Below are positions 7,454 through 20,552 of a DNA stretch of 64,000 bases, in pieces (the first letter of the stretch is position 1; every line of letters begins with the position of its first letter). The position numbers and the translations under genes were made by a program. The notes under the pieces are model-generated. The model did not search any database and was not told the DNA's origin. It saw nothing but the letters and a program-made list of their open reading frames with translations. Source of the stretch: Microvirga sp. (lineage in GTDB: Bacteria; Pseudomonadota; Alphaproteobacteria; Rhizobiales; Beijerinckiaceae); contig NZ_JACXAB010000011.1 in assembly GCF_014699075.1 (NCBI RefSeq), forward strand, positions 62,001-126,000, in the 5' to 3' direction.

Positions 7454-8713
7454 TTATGACTTTGTTGCATATCTGCTCGGATGCGGATCGATGGCTCTGA
7501 CATAGAAGATCAGGCTGAGCAGAAGGGCTGCCGCCAAAGCTCCGAAGACGAAGCGGTAGCCCTCGGGCCGATAAAGACCCTGGTCCGAGCGCCCCACCAG
7601 GTCGATGAGCATGCCGGTGACGCTCTGGGACAGAAATGCCCCGCCCATCGTGCCGATGTTCATCAGGGTGATGCCCCGCCCCGTCAGGGCAGACGGGAAC
7701 AGCGACTTGCCGTGGCTGGTGAGAATGGGCGTGTAGGCGACGAAGAGGCCGAAGGGCACGAACCAGAGCGTGGCCCAGGGCTGAGGCAGGGGCACGAACA
7801 CCAGAACGGCGAGAAGCAGGACCGTCACCGTGCCGCCGATCATAACCGGCTTCTTGTAGCTCCCCCAGAACCGATCCATCGCCCCCCACAGCAGCATGCC
7901 GCAGATCTGCGCCGATGCGCCCAGGAGCAGAACATTCCCCCTGGTGGCCAGATCCGCCCCGTGCACGTCCGACAGCCACGGCCCGGCCCAGAGCCCGATG
8001 ACGGAGACGAAGCAGCCGTAGGTGGCCAGGTGCATGAAGAAGACCGGCCAGAAGGACGGCACCTTCAGGGCAGCCGCCACGCCCCGGAACGCGGCGGCCC
8101 AGGTTTCCTTCGGCCTGTCCGTTCCTGAATCCTTGGGGACGAGGAAGACGATCATGAGGGCGATGGCGACCGTCAGGACGGCGACAGCCAGAAACGAGGA
8201 CCGCCAGCCGAAGGCCGCGGCCGAGGCGGCCAGGGGTGCCGTGGCCGCCAGGGTGCCCATATTGGCCAAGCCCATCTGCAGGCTGGTGAGCCCGGCAAAG
8301 CGCTCCGGCGGAAAGCGCCGCGCATAGATCACGAGCGGCGCCATGAAGAAGGTGGAGCAGCCGAGCCCCATCAACACCCGGGCGGCAATCAAAAGGGAGG
8401 CCGATGGGGCGAGCGCGAAGAGGACAGTACCGAGAACGGTCAGCACGGCCGTCGCCAGCATGGTGCGCTTGGGGCCATAGCGGTCGATCAGGATGCCGAT
8501 CGGGATCTGCACGGCCGCGAAGGAGAAGAAGAACGCGCTGGAGAGAAGCCCCGTCTGGGTGGCCGAGAGGCTGAGTTCCCGCGCCAGATCGTTGGCGATG
8601 ACCCCGATGGAGTTGCGCAGGAACTGGCTGACCGCATAGATCGACACCAGCGCCGCAATGAGAAGCAGAGCCGTTTCGGAGCGGGTCGGGCCAGGCTTGG
8701 GCGCAAAATCCAT
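7454..8713 (-). CDS. MFS transporter
   Basis: The 419-residue protein has about twelve membrane segments. The cytoplasmic loop motif between helices 2 and 3 reads GILIDRYGPKRTM, typical of the major facilitator superfamily, and an equivalent GAMDRFWGSYKKPVM occurs in the second half. A likely Shine-Dalgarno (AAGGAT) precedes the ATG. The substrate is unknown; the sequence resembles organic anion or sugar-phosphate type members only in general terms. It is divergent from hisN. Confidence 0.87.
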   Translation of the reverse strand: MDFAPKPGPTRSETALLLIAALVSIYAVSQFLRNSIGVIANDLARELSLSATQTGLLSSAFFFSFAAVQIPIGILIDRYGPKRTMLATAVLTVLGTVLFALAPSASLLIAARVLMGLGCSTFFMAPLVIYARRFPPERFAGLTSLQMGLANMGTLAATAPLAASAAAFGWRSSFLAVAVLTVAIALMIVFLVPKDSGTDRPKETWAAAFRGVAAALKVPSFWPVFFMHLATYGCFVSVIGLWAGPWLSDVHGADLATRGNVLLLGASAQICGMLLWGAMDRFWGSYKKPVMIGGTVTVLLLAVLVFVPLPQPWATLWFVPFGLFVAYTPILTSHGKSLFPSALTGRGITLMNIGTMGGAFLSQSVTGMLIDLVGRSDQGLYRPEGYRFVFGALAAALLLSLIFYVRAIDPHPSRYATKS

Positions 8714-8828
8714 GCGTTCTCGATCCTTATTCGCCGCCGCTCTCTTGCCGCGCGACAGGCGCTTGATAAAAGCTCACCGCAGGCGGGCCAAGGCCGCCCG
8801 CATTATTCTTTCAGGGGATTGGGACGCC

Positions 8829-9611
8829 ATGGCGCTCATCGACTTCACGCAATTCGTCAACGAGCTCGCGACCCAGTCAGGCCAGGCGATCCTCCCGTTC
8901 TTCCGCACCGCCATCGCAACAGAAGACAAGTCCCGCGGCGGCGCCTTCGATCCGGTCACGGAGGCCGACCGGGCCGGTGAGGCGACCATGCGCCACCTCA
9001 TCAAGCGCAGCTTTCCTACCCACGGTATCATCGGCGAGGAATTCGGCGCTGAGCGACCGGATGCGGATTACGTCTGGGTTCTCGATCCCATCGACGGCAC
9101 CCGCGCCTTCATTGCCGGCCTTCCCACCTGGGGCACGCTGATCGGCCTGACCCACAAGAAGCAGCCGGTCTTCGGCATGATGCACCAGCCCTTCACGGGC
9201 GAGCGCTTCTTCGGCGACACCGGCAGCGCGACCTATCGCGGCCCCGGCGGCGACCGCAAGCTCAAAGCGCGCCGCTGCGCCTCGCTCAAGGATGCGGTGA
9301 TCTCCACCACGAGCCCACGCATCTTCGCCGGCGACGAGCTGCGCGCCTACGACCGGGTGGAGAGCGTTGCACGCCTCGCCCGCTACGGCTGCGATTGCTA
9401 TGCCTATTGCATGCTGGCAGCGGGCCACATCGACCTTGTGGTTGAGTCGGGGCTAAAGCCTTACGACATCGCGGCCCTGATCCCGATCATCGAGGGCGCC
9501 GGCGGCATCGTCACCGCCTGGGACGGCGGCTCCGCCGCCGAGGGCGGGCGCATCGTCGCCGCGGGCGACCGCCGGGTCCACGCCGCCGCGGTCGAGCTGC
9601 TCAGCCGCTAG
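8829..9611 (+). CDS. hisN: Histidinol-phosphatase, inositol-monophosphatase type
   Basis: The 260-residue enzyme belongs to the Mg-dependent inositol monophosphatase family. Metal ligands are in GIIGEEFG and WVLDPIDGTRAF, with the C-terminal aspartate in KPYDIAALIPIIEGAGG. The IDGTRAFIAGLPTWGTLIGL region (residues about 83-102) matches HisN proteins, which remove phosphate from histidinol phosphate in histidine synthesis. I chose the ATG at 8829, preceded by AGGGGAT, over a far upstream start that would run into the MFS promoter. The rest of the his pathway is not in the window. Its 3' end overlaps the converging hydrolase frame. Confidence 0.88.
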   Translation: MALIDFTQFVNELATQSGQAILPFFRTAIATEDKSRGGAFDPVTEADRAGEATMRHLIKRSFPTHGIIGEEFGAERPDADYVWVLDPIDGTRAFIAGLPTWGTLIGLTHKKQPVFGMMHQPFTGERFFGDTGSATYRGPGGDRKLKARRCASLKDAVISTTSPRIFAGDELRAYDRVESVARLARYGCDCYAYCMLAAGHIDLVVESGLKPYDIAALIPIIEGAGGIVTAWDGGSAAEGGRIVAAGDRRVHAAAVELLSR

Positions 9612-10646
9612 CCCTAGCTCCGCCAGATCGCGTTTTCCAGGTGCGACCGGATCGGGCGTGCCTGGAATGAACGCATCGAAAGCGGCCCAGAACTGCTCGC
9701 GGATCACGTCCCGCTCCATGAGGATTTCGTGGCGGGCACCTGGGATGACGATCACACGGCCTGCCTTGAGCCGCGAGGCAAAGCGCTCCGTCGCCGGCGT
9801 CGCGCAGACCGGATCCGCGCCGGCCGCCACGATCAGCGTGGGCAGGCGGATCCTGATGGCATAGCGGGGATCGGCGAAGCGCTTCATGAACCGGAAGGCC
9901 CCGTCGATCCAGGCGACGGTGGGCGCCCCGATGGCCCCGACCCCGATGGCATGGGCGGCCTCGGCGTTCCGGCCATAGCGGACGGGATCTCCCGTCAGGC
10001 GATTGCCCTTGAACGGCATGGTGGAGATGGAGGTCTCGCCCCCGCCGGGCACGAACATCTTGCCCATGCCGAAGAGCCGCAGGAAACGCGCGAAGAAGGC
10101 CGAGATGCGGGTGCGTTTGATGATGCACAGCGCGATCATCGGCGTGGTGGTCACGAGGCGGCGGAAGGGGATCCATGTCTCATAGGCCGCATTCAGCGCG
10201 ATGGCTCCGCCCATGGAATGGGCGAGGCCGAAATGCGGCTCGGGCATGTGCGGCACAAGGATCTGGTCGCGGATCGCCTCAAGGTCGTGGCGATAATCGG
10301 AGAAGCGCCGGACATGGCCCTTACGCGGGTTGCTCACCTGCCGGCCCGAGAGCCCCTGCCCGCGCCAGTCGAAGGCCACGACGGCAAAGCCGCGGGCGAG
10401 GAGCTCGCCCACCACCTCGAAATACTTCTCGATGAACTCCGCCCTGCCCTGCAGGATGCAGACCGTGCCCTGCGGCTTCTCGGTCTCAGGCATCCAGGTG
10501 GCGGCCCGCAGCGCGATGCCGTCGCGGGTGGTCACGCTGACCAGCTTCGGCTCGCCGGGTACGGGATTGTCAGGGGTGGTGATGAATTCCACAGTGGGGT
10601 CCAACTCGGGGTTCCAACGCGAAGACGTGACCTCTTTATAGGGCAT
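9453..10646 (-). CDS. Alpha/beta hydrolase, lysophospholipase (PldB) type
   Basis: The protein (397 codons to the first in-frame stop) has the monoacylglycerol/lysophospholipase-type fold: GRAEFIEKY, FDWRGQGLSG and nucleophile GLAHSMGG (Ser about 144), then an acid in AAGADPVC and His in PGARHEIL. The normal domain ends near residue 340, at about 9620. A TAG one base out of frame lies there, so the frame runs on for about 54 more codons antisense to hisN. This looks like a stop lost by a one-base shift. The start is uncertain: 10646 (MPYKEV) or 10715. No clear Shine-Dalgarno is seen for either. Confidence 0.75.
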   Translation of the reverse strand: MPYKEVTSSRWNPELDPTVEFITTPDNPVPGEPKLVSVTTRDGIALRAATWMPETEKPQGTVCILQGRAEFIEKYFEVVGELLARGFAVVAFDWRGQGLSGRQVSNPRKGHVRRFSDYRHDLEAIRDQILVPHMPEPHFGLAHSMGGAIALNAAYETWIPFRRLVTTTPMIALCIIKRTRISAFFARFLRLFGMGKMFVPGGGETSISTMPFKGNRLTGDPVRYGRNAEAAHAIGVGAIGAPTVAWIDGAFRFMKRFADPRYAIRIRLPTLIVAAGADPVCATPATERFASRLKAGRVIVIPGARHEILMERDVIREQFWAAFDAFIPGTPDPVAPGKRDLAELGLAAEQLDRGGVDPAVARGDDAPALGGGAAVPGGDDAAGALDDRDQGRDVVRL

Positions 10647-10668
10647 CTTGGGCTGAGAAAACGCCCCT

Positions 10669-10697
10669 CTTGAAAGCAACCGTATCCGCTCCCAAAT
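10669..10697 (+). promoter_or_regulatory. Sigma-32 (RpoH)-like heat-shock promoter
   Basis: CTTGAAA (10669-10675) and CCCAAAT (10691-10697) are spaced by 15 bases, close to the heat-shock consensus CTTGAAA-N(11-16)-CCCATNT. It points to the Hsp20 gene and would give a leader of roughly 90 bases. Confidence 0.6.
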
Positions 10698-10734
10698 CGA
10701 GGGCGTGCCGGCCATGACGGCGGCACGACAACCC

Positions 10735-10797
10735 GGATCCAGCCTTTTGAAGGTGGATCTTCCCTGACTGCATGTCGCTTCAAGCGGAGGATATGCC
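10735..10797 (+). promoter_or_regulatory. ROSE-like RNA thermometer
   Basis: Two hairpins lie in the leader of the Hsp20 gene. The first pairs GATCCA (10736-10741) with TGGATC (10754-10759). The second (10770-10796) pairs GCAT with ATGC at the base. It then pairs TCGCT with AGCGGA, leaving a bulged G, so the Shine-Dalgarno GGAGG at 10786-10790 is masked. A UYGCU element opposite the Shine-Dalgarno with a bulged G is the hallmark of ROSE elements, which melt at high temperature and permit translation. I drew the fold by eye. Confidence 0.6.
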
Positions 10798-11253
10798 ATG
10801 CGACAGTTTGATCTTGCTCCCCTGTACCGCAACACGGTCGGCTTCGACCGTCTGTTCTCGATGCTCGACCAGATGGTCGGCGTCGATGCGGCCCCGAGCT
10901 ACCCGCCCTACAACATCGAGCGCACCGGCGAGAATGCCTATCGCATCTCGATCGCGGTTGCCGGCTTCACCGATCGCGACCTGACGGTCGAGGTGAAGGA
11001 AAACACCCTCTCCGTGCGCGGTGAGCGCAAGCCTTCGGAAGAGCGCAAAGTCGACGTTCTCCACCAGGGCATCGCCGCCCGCAGCTTCGACCGGCGCTTC
11101 CAGCTGGCCGATGGCGTGCAGGTGGTGGGTGCAGCCCTCGAGCATGGCCTGCTTCACCTCGACCTCGTGCGCGAGACGCCCGAGGCCAAGAAGCCGAAGC
11201 TCATCCCGATTTCCACGAATGCCGCTCAGACCATCGAGGCAAAGGCTGCCTAA
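10798..11253 (+). CDS. Small heat-shock protein, Hsp20/IbpA family
   Basis: The 151-residue protein has an alpha-crystallin domain (about residues 33-125) with ISIAVAGFTDRDL, the NTLSVRGERK strand pair and a GVQVVGAALEHGLLHLDL region. A C-terminal IPI motif sits in KLIPIST. These ATP-independent chaperones hold unfolding proteins in the cytoplasm. The upstream sigma-32-like promoter and ROSE-like leader imply heat induction at both transcription and translation. It forms a single-gene unit with its own terminator. Confidence 0.95.
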   Translation: MRQFDLAPLYRNTVGFDRLFSMLDQMVGVDAAPSYPPYNIERTGENAYRISIAVAGFTDRDLTVEVKENTLSVRGERKPSEERKVDVLHQGIAARSFDRRFQLADGVQVVGAALEHGLLHLDLVRETPEAKKPKLIPISTNAAQTIEAKAA

Positions 11254-11278
11254 ACGTCTGACCAAGGCTTAAACGAAC

Positions 11279-11309
11279 AGCGCCCCGGTACATGCCGGGG
11301 CGCTTTTTT
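11279..11309 (+). terminator. Intrinsic terminator of the Hsp20 gene
   Basis: AGCGCCCCGG and CCGGGGCGCT form a perfect ten-pair stem with a TACATG loop, followed by TTTTTT. It lies 26 bases after the Hsp20 stop. Confidence 0.93.
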
Positions 11310-11420
11310 ATTGTTAGTCCTGGTCCTTGGTAAATTCCCGCTGGGGCTGGAGGGCTGCCCCGGGGGTCAAGGGTCTCTTGAAATGATCATTCGCGCGGGA
11401 ATGCGGCAGGGTTAGGGCAA

Positions 11421-12497
11421 TCACTCCGCGGCCTGACGCGATACCCCGGAAGAGGCAATCTCCAGAAGCCTGCGCACATCCTCTTCTTTTGTGGCCCAGG
11501 AGGCGACAAGACGGATCAGAACCTCTGTCTCTGCAACCCGCTCCGTTTCCGGCAGGCTCAGCTCGGTCCAGGGGCTGTAGAGGATGCCGGCTGCCTTGAG
11601 CGCCTGGTCCAGCGCCTGCGGGATGATCGGGAACACTTCGTTGGCCTCGGTCGGCCAGGCAAGGCGCACGCCGGGGAGCTTCACCAGCCCCTCCGACAGA
11701 AGCTCTGCCATGCGGTTGGCATGGCGGGCGTTGGCGAGCCAGTGATCGTCCGCGAAGTAGCCCTCGAACTGTGCTCCGATGAGCCTGCCCTTGGAGATGA
11801 TCTGGCCTGCCCGCTTGGCACGGTAATCCAAAGCCTCCGCCAGCGCGGGCTTGAACACCACGATGGCCTCGGCCATGAGGCCCCCGTTCTTGGTGGCGCC
11901 GAAGGAGAGGATGTCGACACCCTGCTTCCAGGTCATCTCGGCCGGGGTGCAGCCGAGGGCCACCAGGGCATTGGCGAAGCGCGCGCCGTCCATATGGAAG
12001 GACAGGCCATGCTCGCGGCAGACCTGTCTAAGGGCAGCCAACTCGTCGAGGCTGTAGACGAGGCCGCCTTCGCTCACCTGGGAGATCGAGAGAGCCTTCG
12101 GGGGCATCTGCTTCACGGCCTTGGGCAAGCCGTTCAGATAAGCGGCAACGTCGTCCGCCTTCAGCTTGGCACCGACACCCGGAAGGCCCGCGAGCTTGGC
12201 GCCGTGCATGAAGAATTCCGGCGCCCCGCATTCGTCGTCGATGATGTGAGCTTCCCGGTGACAGACGCAGAGGCCATAGGGCGGCACGGCGGATGAAAGC
12301 GCCAGGGCATTGGCGGCGGTGCCGGTGGCGGCGAAGAACACGGACACCTCGCGCTCGAAGATCTCGCTGAAGCGTGCCCTCACCCGCTTCGAGATCTCGT
12401 CGTTTCCATAGGCCGTCATGGCTCCGGCATTGGCCTGCACGATGGCCTGGAGAACCGGGGCGCTGGCGCCCACAATGTTGTCGCTCGCAAAGTTCAT
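11421..12497 (-). CDS. ltaE: Low-specificity L-threonine aldolase
   Basis: The 358-residue PLP enzyme cleaves L-threonine or allo-threonine to glycine and acetaldehyde in the cytoplasm. It begins with the family start MNFASDNIVGASAPV, carries GNDEISKRVR, the histidine of CHREAHIIDDECGAPEF, the PLP-aspartate in FHMDGARFANAL and the Schiff-base Lys203 in SFGATKNGG. Length and order are normal. A Shine-Dalgarno AAGGAGA is well placed before the ATG. It is divergent from gltB with a 505-base gap between them. Stereospecificity cannot be decided from the sequence. Confidence 0.92.
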   Translation of the reverse strand: MNFASDNIVGASAPVLQAIVQANAGAMTAYGNDEISKRVRARFSEIFEREVSVFFAATGTAANALALSSAVPPYGLCVCHREAHIIDDECGAPEFFMHGAKLAGLPGVGAKLKADDVAAYLNGLPKAVKQMPPKALSISQVSEGGLVYSLDELAALRQVCREHGLSFHMDGARFANALVALGCTPAEMTWKQGVDILSFGATKNGGLMAEAIVVFKPALAEALDYRAKRAGQIISKGRLIGAQFEGYFADDHWLANARHANRMAELLSEGLVKLPGVRLAWPTEANEVFPIIPQALDQALKAAGILYSPWTELSLPETERVAETEVLIRLVASWATKEEDVRRLLEIASSGVSRQAAE

Positions 12498-13002
12498 CTC
12501 TTGTCTCCTTGGGAGCGCACCCTGGCGAAGGCTGCCGACATGTCAAGAACATTGACCCATCGGCTGAGACTTGCGTCCCGATGGGTCGAAAAGCTGCTTT
12601 TGTTACATCCCTAGTCGCCGCCTTGTAACTTTTGTCTAAAATTTCGCCAGACCCACTTGTGCCCTGCAACAAACTCTGGCAGGTTGCTTTCATTAGGACA
12701 GCGATACTGTCCCTTTTGGGGTGCCTGCACCCTGTCTTTGACGCCCTGGGGTTTTCTTGATGCTTCGCCTGACGCGAACGAAACGAGATACCACGAAAGC
12801 CGCTCGCAAAACGCGGGCGGGACGGGCGACTCTGGGCTGAACTCAAGCCCAAAGGATGCCCGCGAGGAGCGGGCTCCCCTGCCGGACCCACCCCTCGACA
12901 AGACCGAAGAAGCGGCGGGCACTCCGGACGATCCGATCATCCGGCGGGCCTCAAAGCCGCCCCAAAAAACCTTGATGACGCGTTCGGATGTAAGGATCTG
13001 CC
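12498..13002. other. 505-base gap between threonine aldolase and gltB with three hairpins
   Basis: No convincing gene is seen. A perfect ten-pair hairpin (GACCCATCGG 12554-12563 with CCGATGGGTC 12578-12587) lies near the aldolase. Two hairpins lie nearer gltB: TGGGCT/AGCCCA at about 12833-12851 and GCCCGC/GCGGGC at 12858-12874. The stretch 12540-12720 is less GC-rich than its surroundings, as expected for divergent promoters. I could not match it to a known riboswitch. Confidence 0.5.
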
Positions 13003-17721
<4,719 letters not shown>

Positions 17722-17741
17722 GGATTGTAAGGGGCAAACCC

Positions 17742-19163
17742 ATGGGCAAGGTCACAGGCTTTCTCGAATACGACCGGCAGGAGCAGAAGTATCAGCTCGC
17801 CGGTGAACGCGTGCGCCACTTCCGCGAGTTCACGCTGCCGCTCGACACCAACGATCTGCGCAAGCAGGCGGGACGCTGCATGGATTGCGGCATCCCGTTC
17901 TGCCACGGGCCGACGGGCTGCCCGGTGCACAACCAGATCCCGGACTGGAACGATCTGGTCTGGCAGGACGACTGGGAGGAGGCTGCGCGCAATCTCCACA
18001 CCACCAACAACTTCCCCGAATTCACGGGCCGCATCTGTCCGGCGCCGTGCGAGGAAGCCTGCACGCTCAACCTCGAAAACCAGCCGGTCACGATCAAGAC
18101 CATTGAACAGGCCATCGCCGACAAGGCCTGGGAGATGGGCTTCGTGAAGCCGGAGCCGGCGGAAGTCCAGACGGGCAAGCGCGTGGCCGTGATCGGCTCA
18201 GGCCCTGCCGGCATGGCGGCCGCCCAGCAGCTCGCGCGCGCAGGCCATGAGGTGCATGTGTTCGAGCGTCAGGCAAAGCCCGGCGGCCTCCTGCGCTACG
18301 GCATCCCGGACTTCAAGATGGAGAAGTATCACATCGAACGGCGCGTGAAGCAGATGGAAGCCGAGGGCGTGATCTTCCATTGCGGCGTCAACATCGGCGT
18401 CGACCGCAGCTTCGCCTCGCTTCACAACGAGTTCGACGCGGTGCTGTTCGCCGGCGGTGCCGAGGATCCGCGCAACCCGAACCTGCCGGGGCAGGATCTG
18501 GCAGGCGTTTATTATGCGATGCCGTATCTCACGCAGTCCAACCAGCGCGTCAACGGTGAGGACGTGACGGACGAGCCGATCCTTGCAGGCGGCAAGCATG
18601 TGGTGGTGATCGGCGGCGGCGACACGGCCTCCGACTGTGTTGGCACCGCGTTCCGCCAGGGCGCACTTTCTGTCACCCAGCTCGACATCCGCCCCAAGCC
18701 GCCGGAGCGGGAGGACAAGCTGACGGTGTGGCCCTACTGGCCCACCAAGATGCGCACCTCCTCCAGCCAGGCCGAAGGCGCGGAGCGCGAGTTCCAGGCG
18801 GCAACGCTCGGCGTTGTCGGAAAGAAGGGCCGCGTTTCCGGCGTGCAATGCGCCCGTGTCGACGAGAAGCGCCAGCCCATCCCGGGCAGTGAGTTCATCT
18901 TGAAGGCCGACCTCGTCTTCATCGCCATCGGCTTCGCCGGCTCGGTGAAGGAAGGCCTGCTCGAGCAGTCGGGCGTCGCCATGGATCGGCGCGGCAACGT
19001 GGTGGCCGACGACAGGAGCTACAGGACCTCGAACGACAAGGTGTTTGTCGCCGGCGACATGCGCCGCGGCCAGTCGCTGGTGGTGTGGGCGATCCGTGAA
19101 GGCCGTCAGGCCGCCCGGTCCATCGACACCTTCCTGATGGGCGCCAGCACTCTGCCGGTCTGA
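17742..19163 (+). CDS. gltD: Glutamate synthase small subunit
   Basis: The 473-residue flavoprotein feeds electrons from NADPH to GltB. The N-terminal region carries the 4Fe-4S cysteines in [19 protein letters not shown] and [13 protein letters not shown]. An FAD-binding [17 protein letters not shown] follows at about residue 150, and an NADPH-binding [18 protein letters not shown] at about 288. The C-terminal [18 protein letters not shown] motif is typical. It follows gltB by 20 bases and ends at a strong bidirectional terminator. Confidence 0.97.
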   Translation: MGKVTGFLEYDRQEQKYQLAGERVRHFREFTLPLDTNDLRKQAGRCMDCGIPFCHGPTGCPVHNQIPDWNDLVWQDDWEEAARNLHTTNNFPEFTGRICPAPCEEACTLNLENQPVTIKTIEQAIADKAWEMGFVKPEPAEVQTGKRVAVIGSGPAGMAAAQQLARAGHEVHVFERQAKPGGLLRYGIPDFKMEKYHIERRVKQMEAEGVIFHCGVNIGVDRSFASLHNEFDAVLFAGGAEDPRNPNLPGQDLAGVYYAMPYLTQSNQRVNGEDVTDEPILAGGKHVVVIGGGDTASDCVGTAFRQGALSVTQLDIRPKPPEREDKLTVWPYWPTKMRTSSSQAEGAEREFQAATLGVVGKKGRVSGVQCARVDEKRQPIPGSEFILKADLVFIAIGFAGSVKEGLLEQSGVAMDRRGNVVADDRSYRTSNDKVFVAGDMRRGQSLVVWAIREGRQAARSIDTFLMGASTLPV

Positions 19164-19183
19164 GCACACAATCTTTCATCAAA

Positions 19184-19224
19184 CGAAAAGCGGCGGCTCA
19201 CCCCAAGTGAGCCGCCGCTTTTCG
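19184..19224. terminator. Bidirectional terminator between gltD and the SGNH-fold gene
   Basis: CGAAAAGCGGCGGCTCAC and GTGAGCCGCCGCTTTTCG form an 18-pair perfect stem with a five-base loop. Because the stem itself carries the A and T runs, it can end transcription from both converging genes. Confidence 0.93.
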
Positions 19225-19238
19225 TTGCAGGACCGTCC

Positions 19239-20492
19239 CTATGGATTGGGCCAGCGGAAATCATCCGCCCGGCCGGGGCGTGAGTTGGGGGCAATCCCGG
19301 CCCGCATGGCCCGTTGAACGGAATAGGCATTGTCGCCGGTCAGCTTCGGCGGCGCCGACAGGAGGGTGCCTCCTGGCGCAACGTCCTGGCGGGTGAGCGG
19401 CAGGACCGGCCCGACGAGCGGCTTCTGCGGCAGCGCAGCCGGAGTGGCAGCATCCGGCGGAGGCGGCAGTGCCGCCTCAATGGTAGGCGCGGCTGCCCCA
19501 TCGGCAGGCGCGATCTGTACGGGATTAGGCGCGGTCGCGGTGGCCGTTCCGCCCAGGCCCAGGACCCGCTTGATCTCCGTATCGGCGAAGAAGGCCACTT
19601 TCCGCGCGCCGGCCCGGGTGAAGAATACCCCTTCATTGGTCCGAAGCTTGGTGGGGTCCCCATCCACGTCCGGGCCGATATCGGTGTAGCGGTTGTCCTC
19701 GTCCACGAAGCCCGGCCAGATGTCTACATAGACGCCGCCGTTGCGCTGGACGCTCTCCTTGTAGATCTCGTTCATGGCCACGAGATCGTCGGAAATCTTG
19801 CTGTTCTTCATGGGCGGCAGGCCGATCCACACGAAGGGAACCTTGCGTTCCTTCAGAACGCCCGTAATCGCGTCGATCCGCTGCCGGTAGAGCTCCTTCC
19901 AGCGGTCGGACAGGGGCTCCAGGCTGTTATCGCCATCCCGGATCGACTGGCGGTCGTTCGTGCCCAGCATGACGACCGCGATGGAGGTTTTCTGCCCGCT
20001 GTCGAGCGTTGTCCTGATGAAGTTGGGCCAGTCGGCCGGGTCCGTGCGAACGAGGTTCGTGTCGTTTCTGACCTTGGAGACGACGGCAACGTCCTGGTCG
20101 TCGCTGAAATGGGCATCGAGTCCCTGCCGGGCATAGCCTGCCAGGGCGTCGCCGAACACCACCACATGGGTGTTCGGATTGAGCTTGGGCTTCTCCTGCT
20201 TGGCGACGGCCGCCGGAGGAGGAGCAGACCTGCGGGGCCTGGAGACGGGAGCCCGCGCCGGCGGAGGGGGCTCCTGAGCGCCGAAGAAGCGCCTGAAGCT
20301 GAAGCCCTGCTGCGGCTGGGGCTGCGCCGGCTGCACGAGCTTTCCGGGGTAGTAGCCGGGGGGATAGGCCCGCTGATCCCGGTAGGCCGGCTGCTGCTGG
20401 TAGTAGCCGGATTGCGCCAGCGCTGCATCAACCCCGCCGGCCACAAGGAGCAGGGTCAGGGTCACACGGTGAAGAATCGGCACTATTCTCAT
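19239..20492 (-). CDS. Secreted DUF459 SGNH-fold protein lacking catalytic Ser and His
   Basis: The 417-residue protein has a signal peptide (ending DAALAQ), a Tyr/Pro/Gln-rich linker to about residue 105, an SGNH-like domain (about 108-310) and a Pro/Ala-rich tail. In SGNH hydrolases block I is GDS; here it reads FGDALAG, with Ala116 in the nucleophile place. Block III is kept (MLGTNDRQS), but block V reads EGVFFTRAGARK where a catalytic His is expected. So hydrolase activity is doubtful. It is probably a periplasmic binding or envelope protein. I chose the ATG at 20492; 20504 is possible. It lies downstream of the lytic transglycosylase on the same strand. Confidence 0.82.
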   Translation of the reverse strand: MRIVPILHRVTLTLLLVAGGVDAALAQSGYYQQQPAYRDQRAYPPGYYPGKLVQPAQPQPQQGFSFRRFFGAQEPPPPARAPVSRPRRSAPPPAAVAKQEKPKLNPNTHVVVFGDALAGYARQGLDAHFSDDQDVAVVSKVRNDTNLVRTDPADWPNFIRTTLDSGQKTSIAVVMLGTNDRQSIRDGDNSLEPLSDRWKELYRQRIDAITGVLKERKVPFVWIGLPPMKNSKISDDLVAMNEIYKESVQRNGGVYVDIWPGFVDEDNRYTDIGPDVDGDPTKLRTNEGVFFTRAGARKVAFFADTEIKRVLGLGGTATATAPNPVQIAPADGAAAPTIEAALPPPPDAATPAALPQKPLVGPVLPLTRQDVAPGGTLLSAPPKLTGDNAYSVQRAMRAGIAPNSRPGRADDFRWPNP

Positions 20493-20552
20493 AGGCGGTT
20501 CCATCCTAATCAGGACCAGCCTGGAGGTGGAGCCGGCCGTAGGGCAGCTCCG

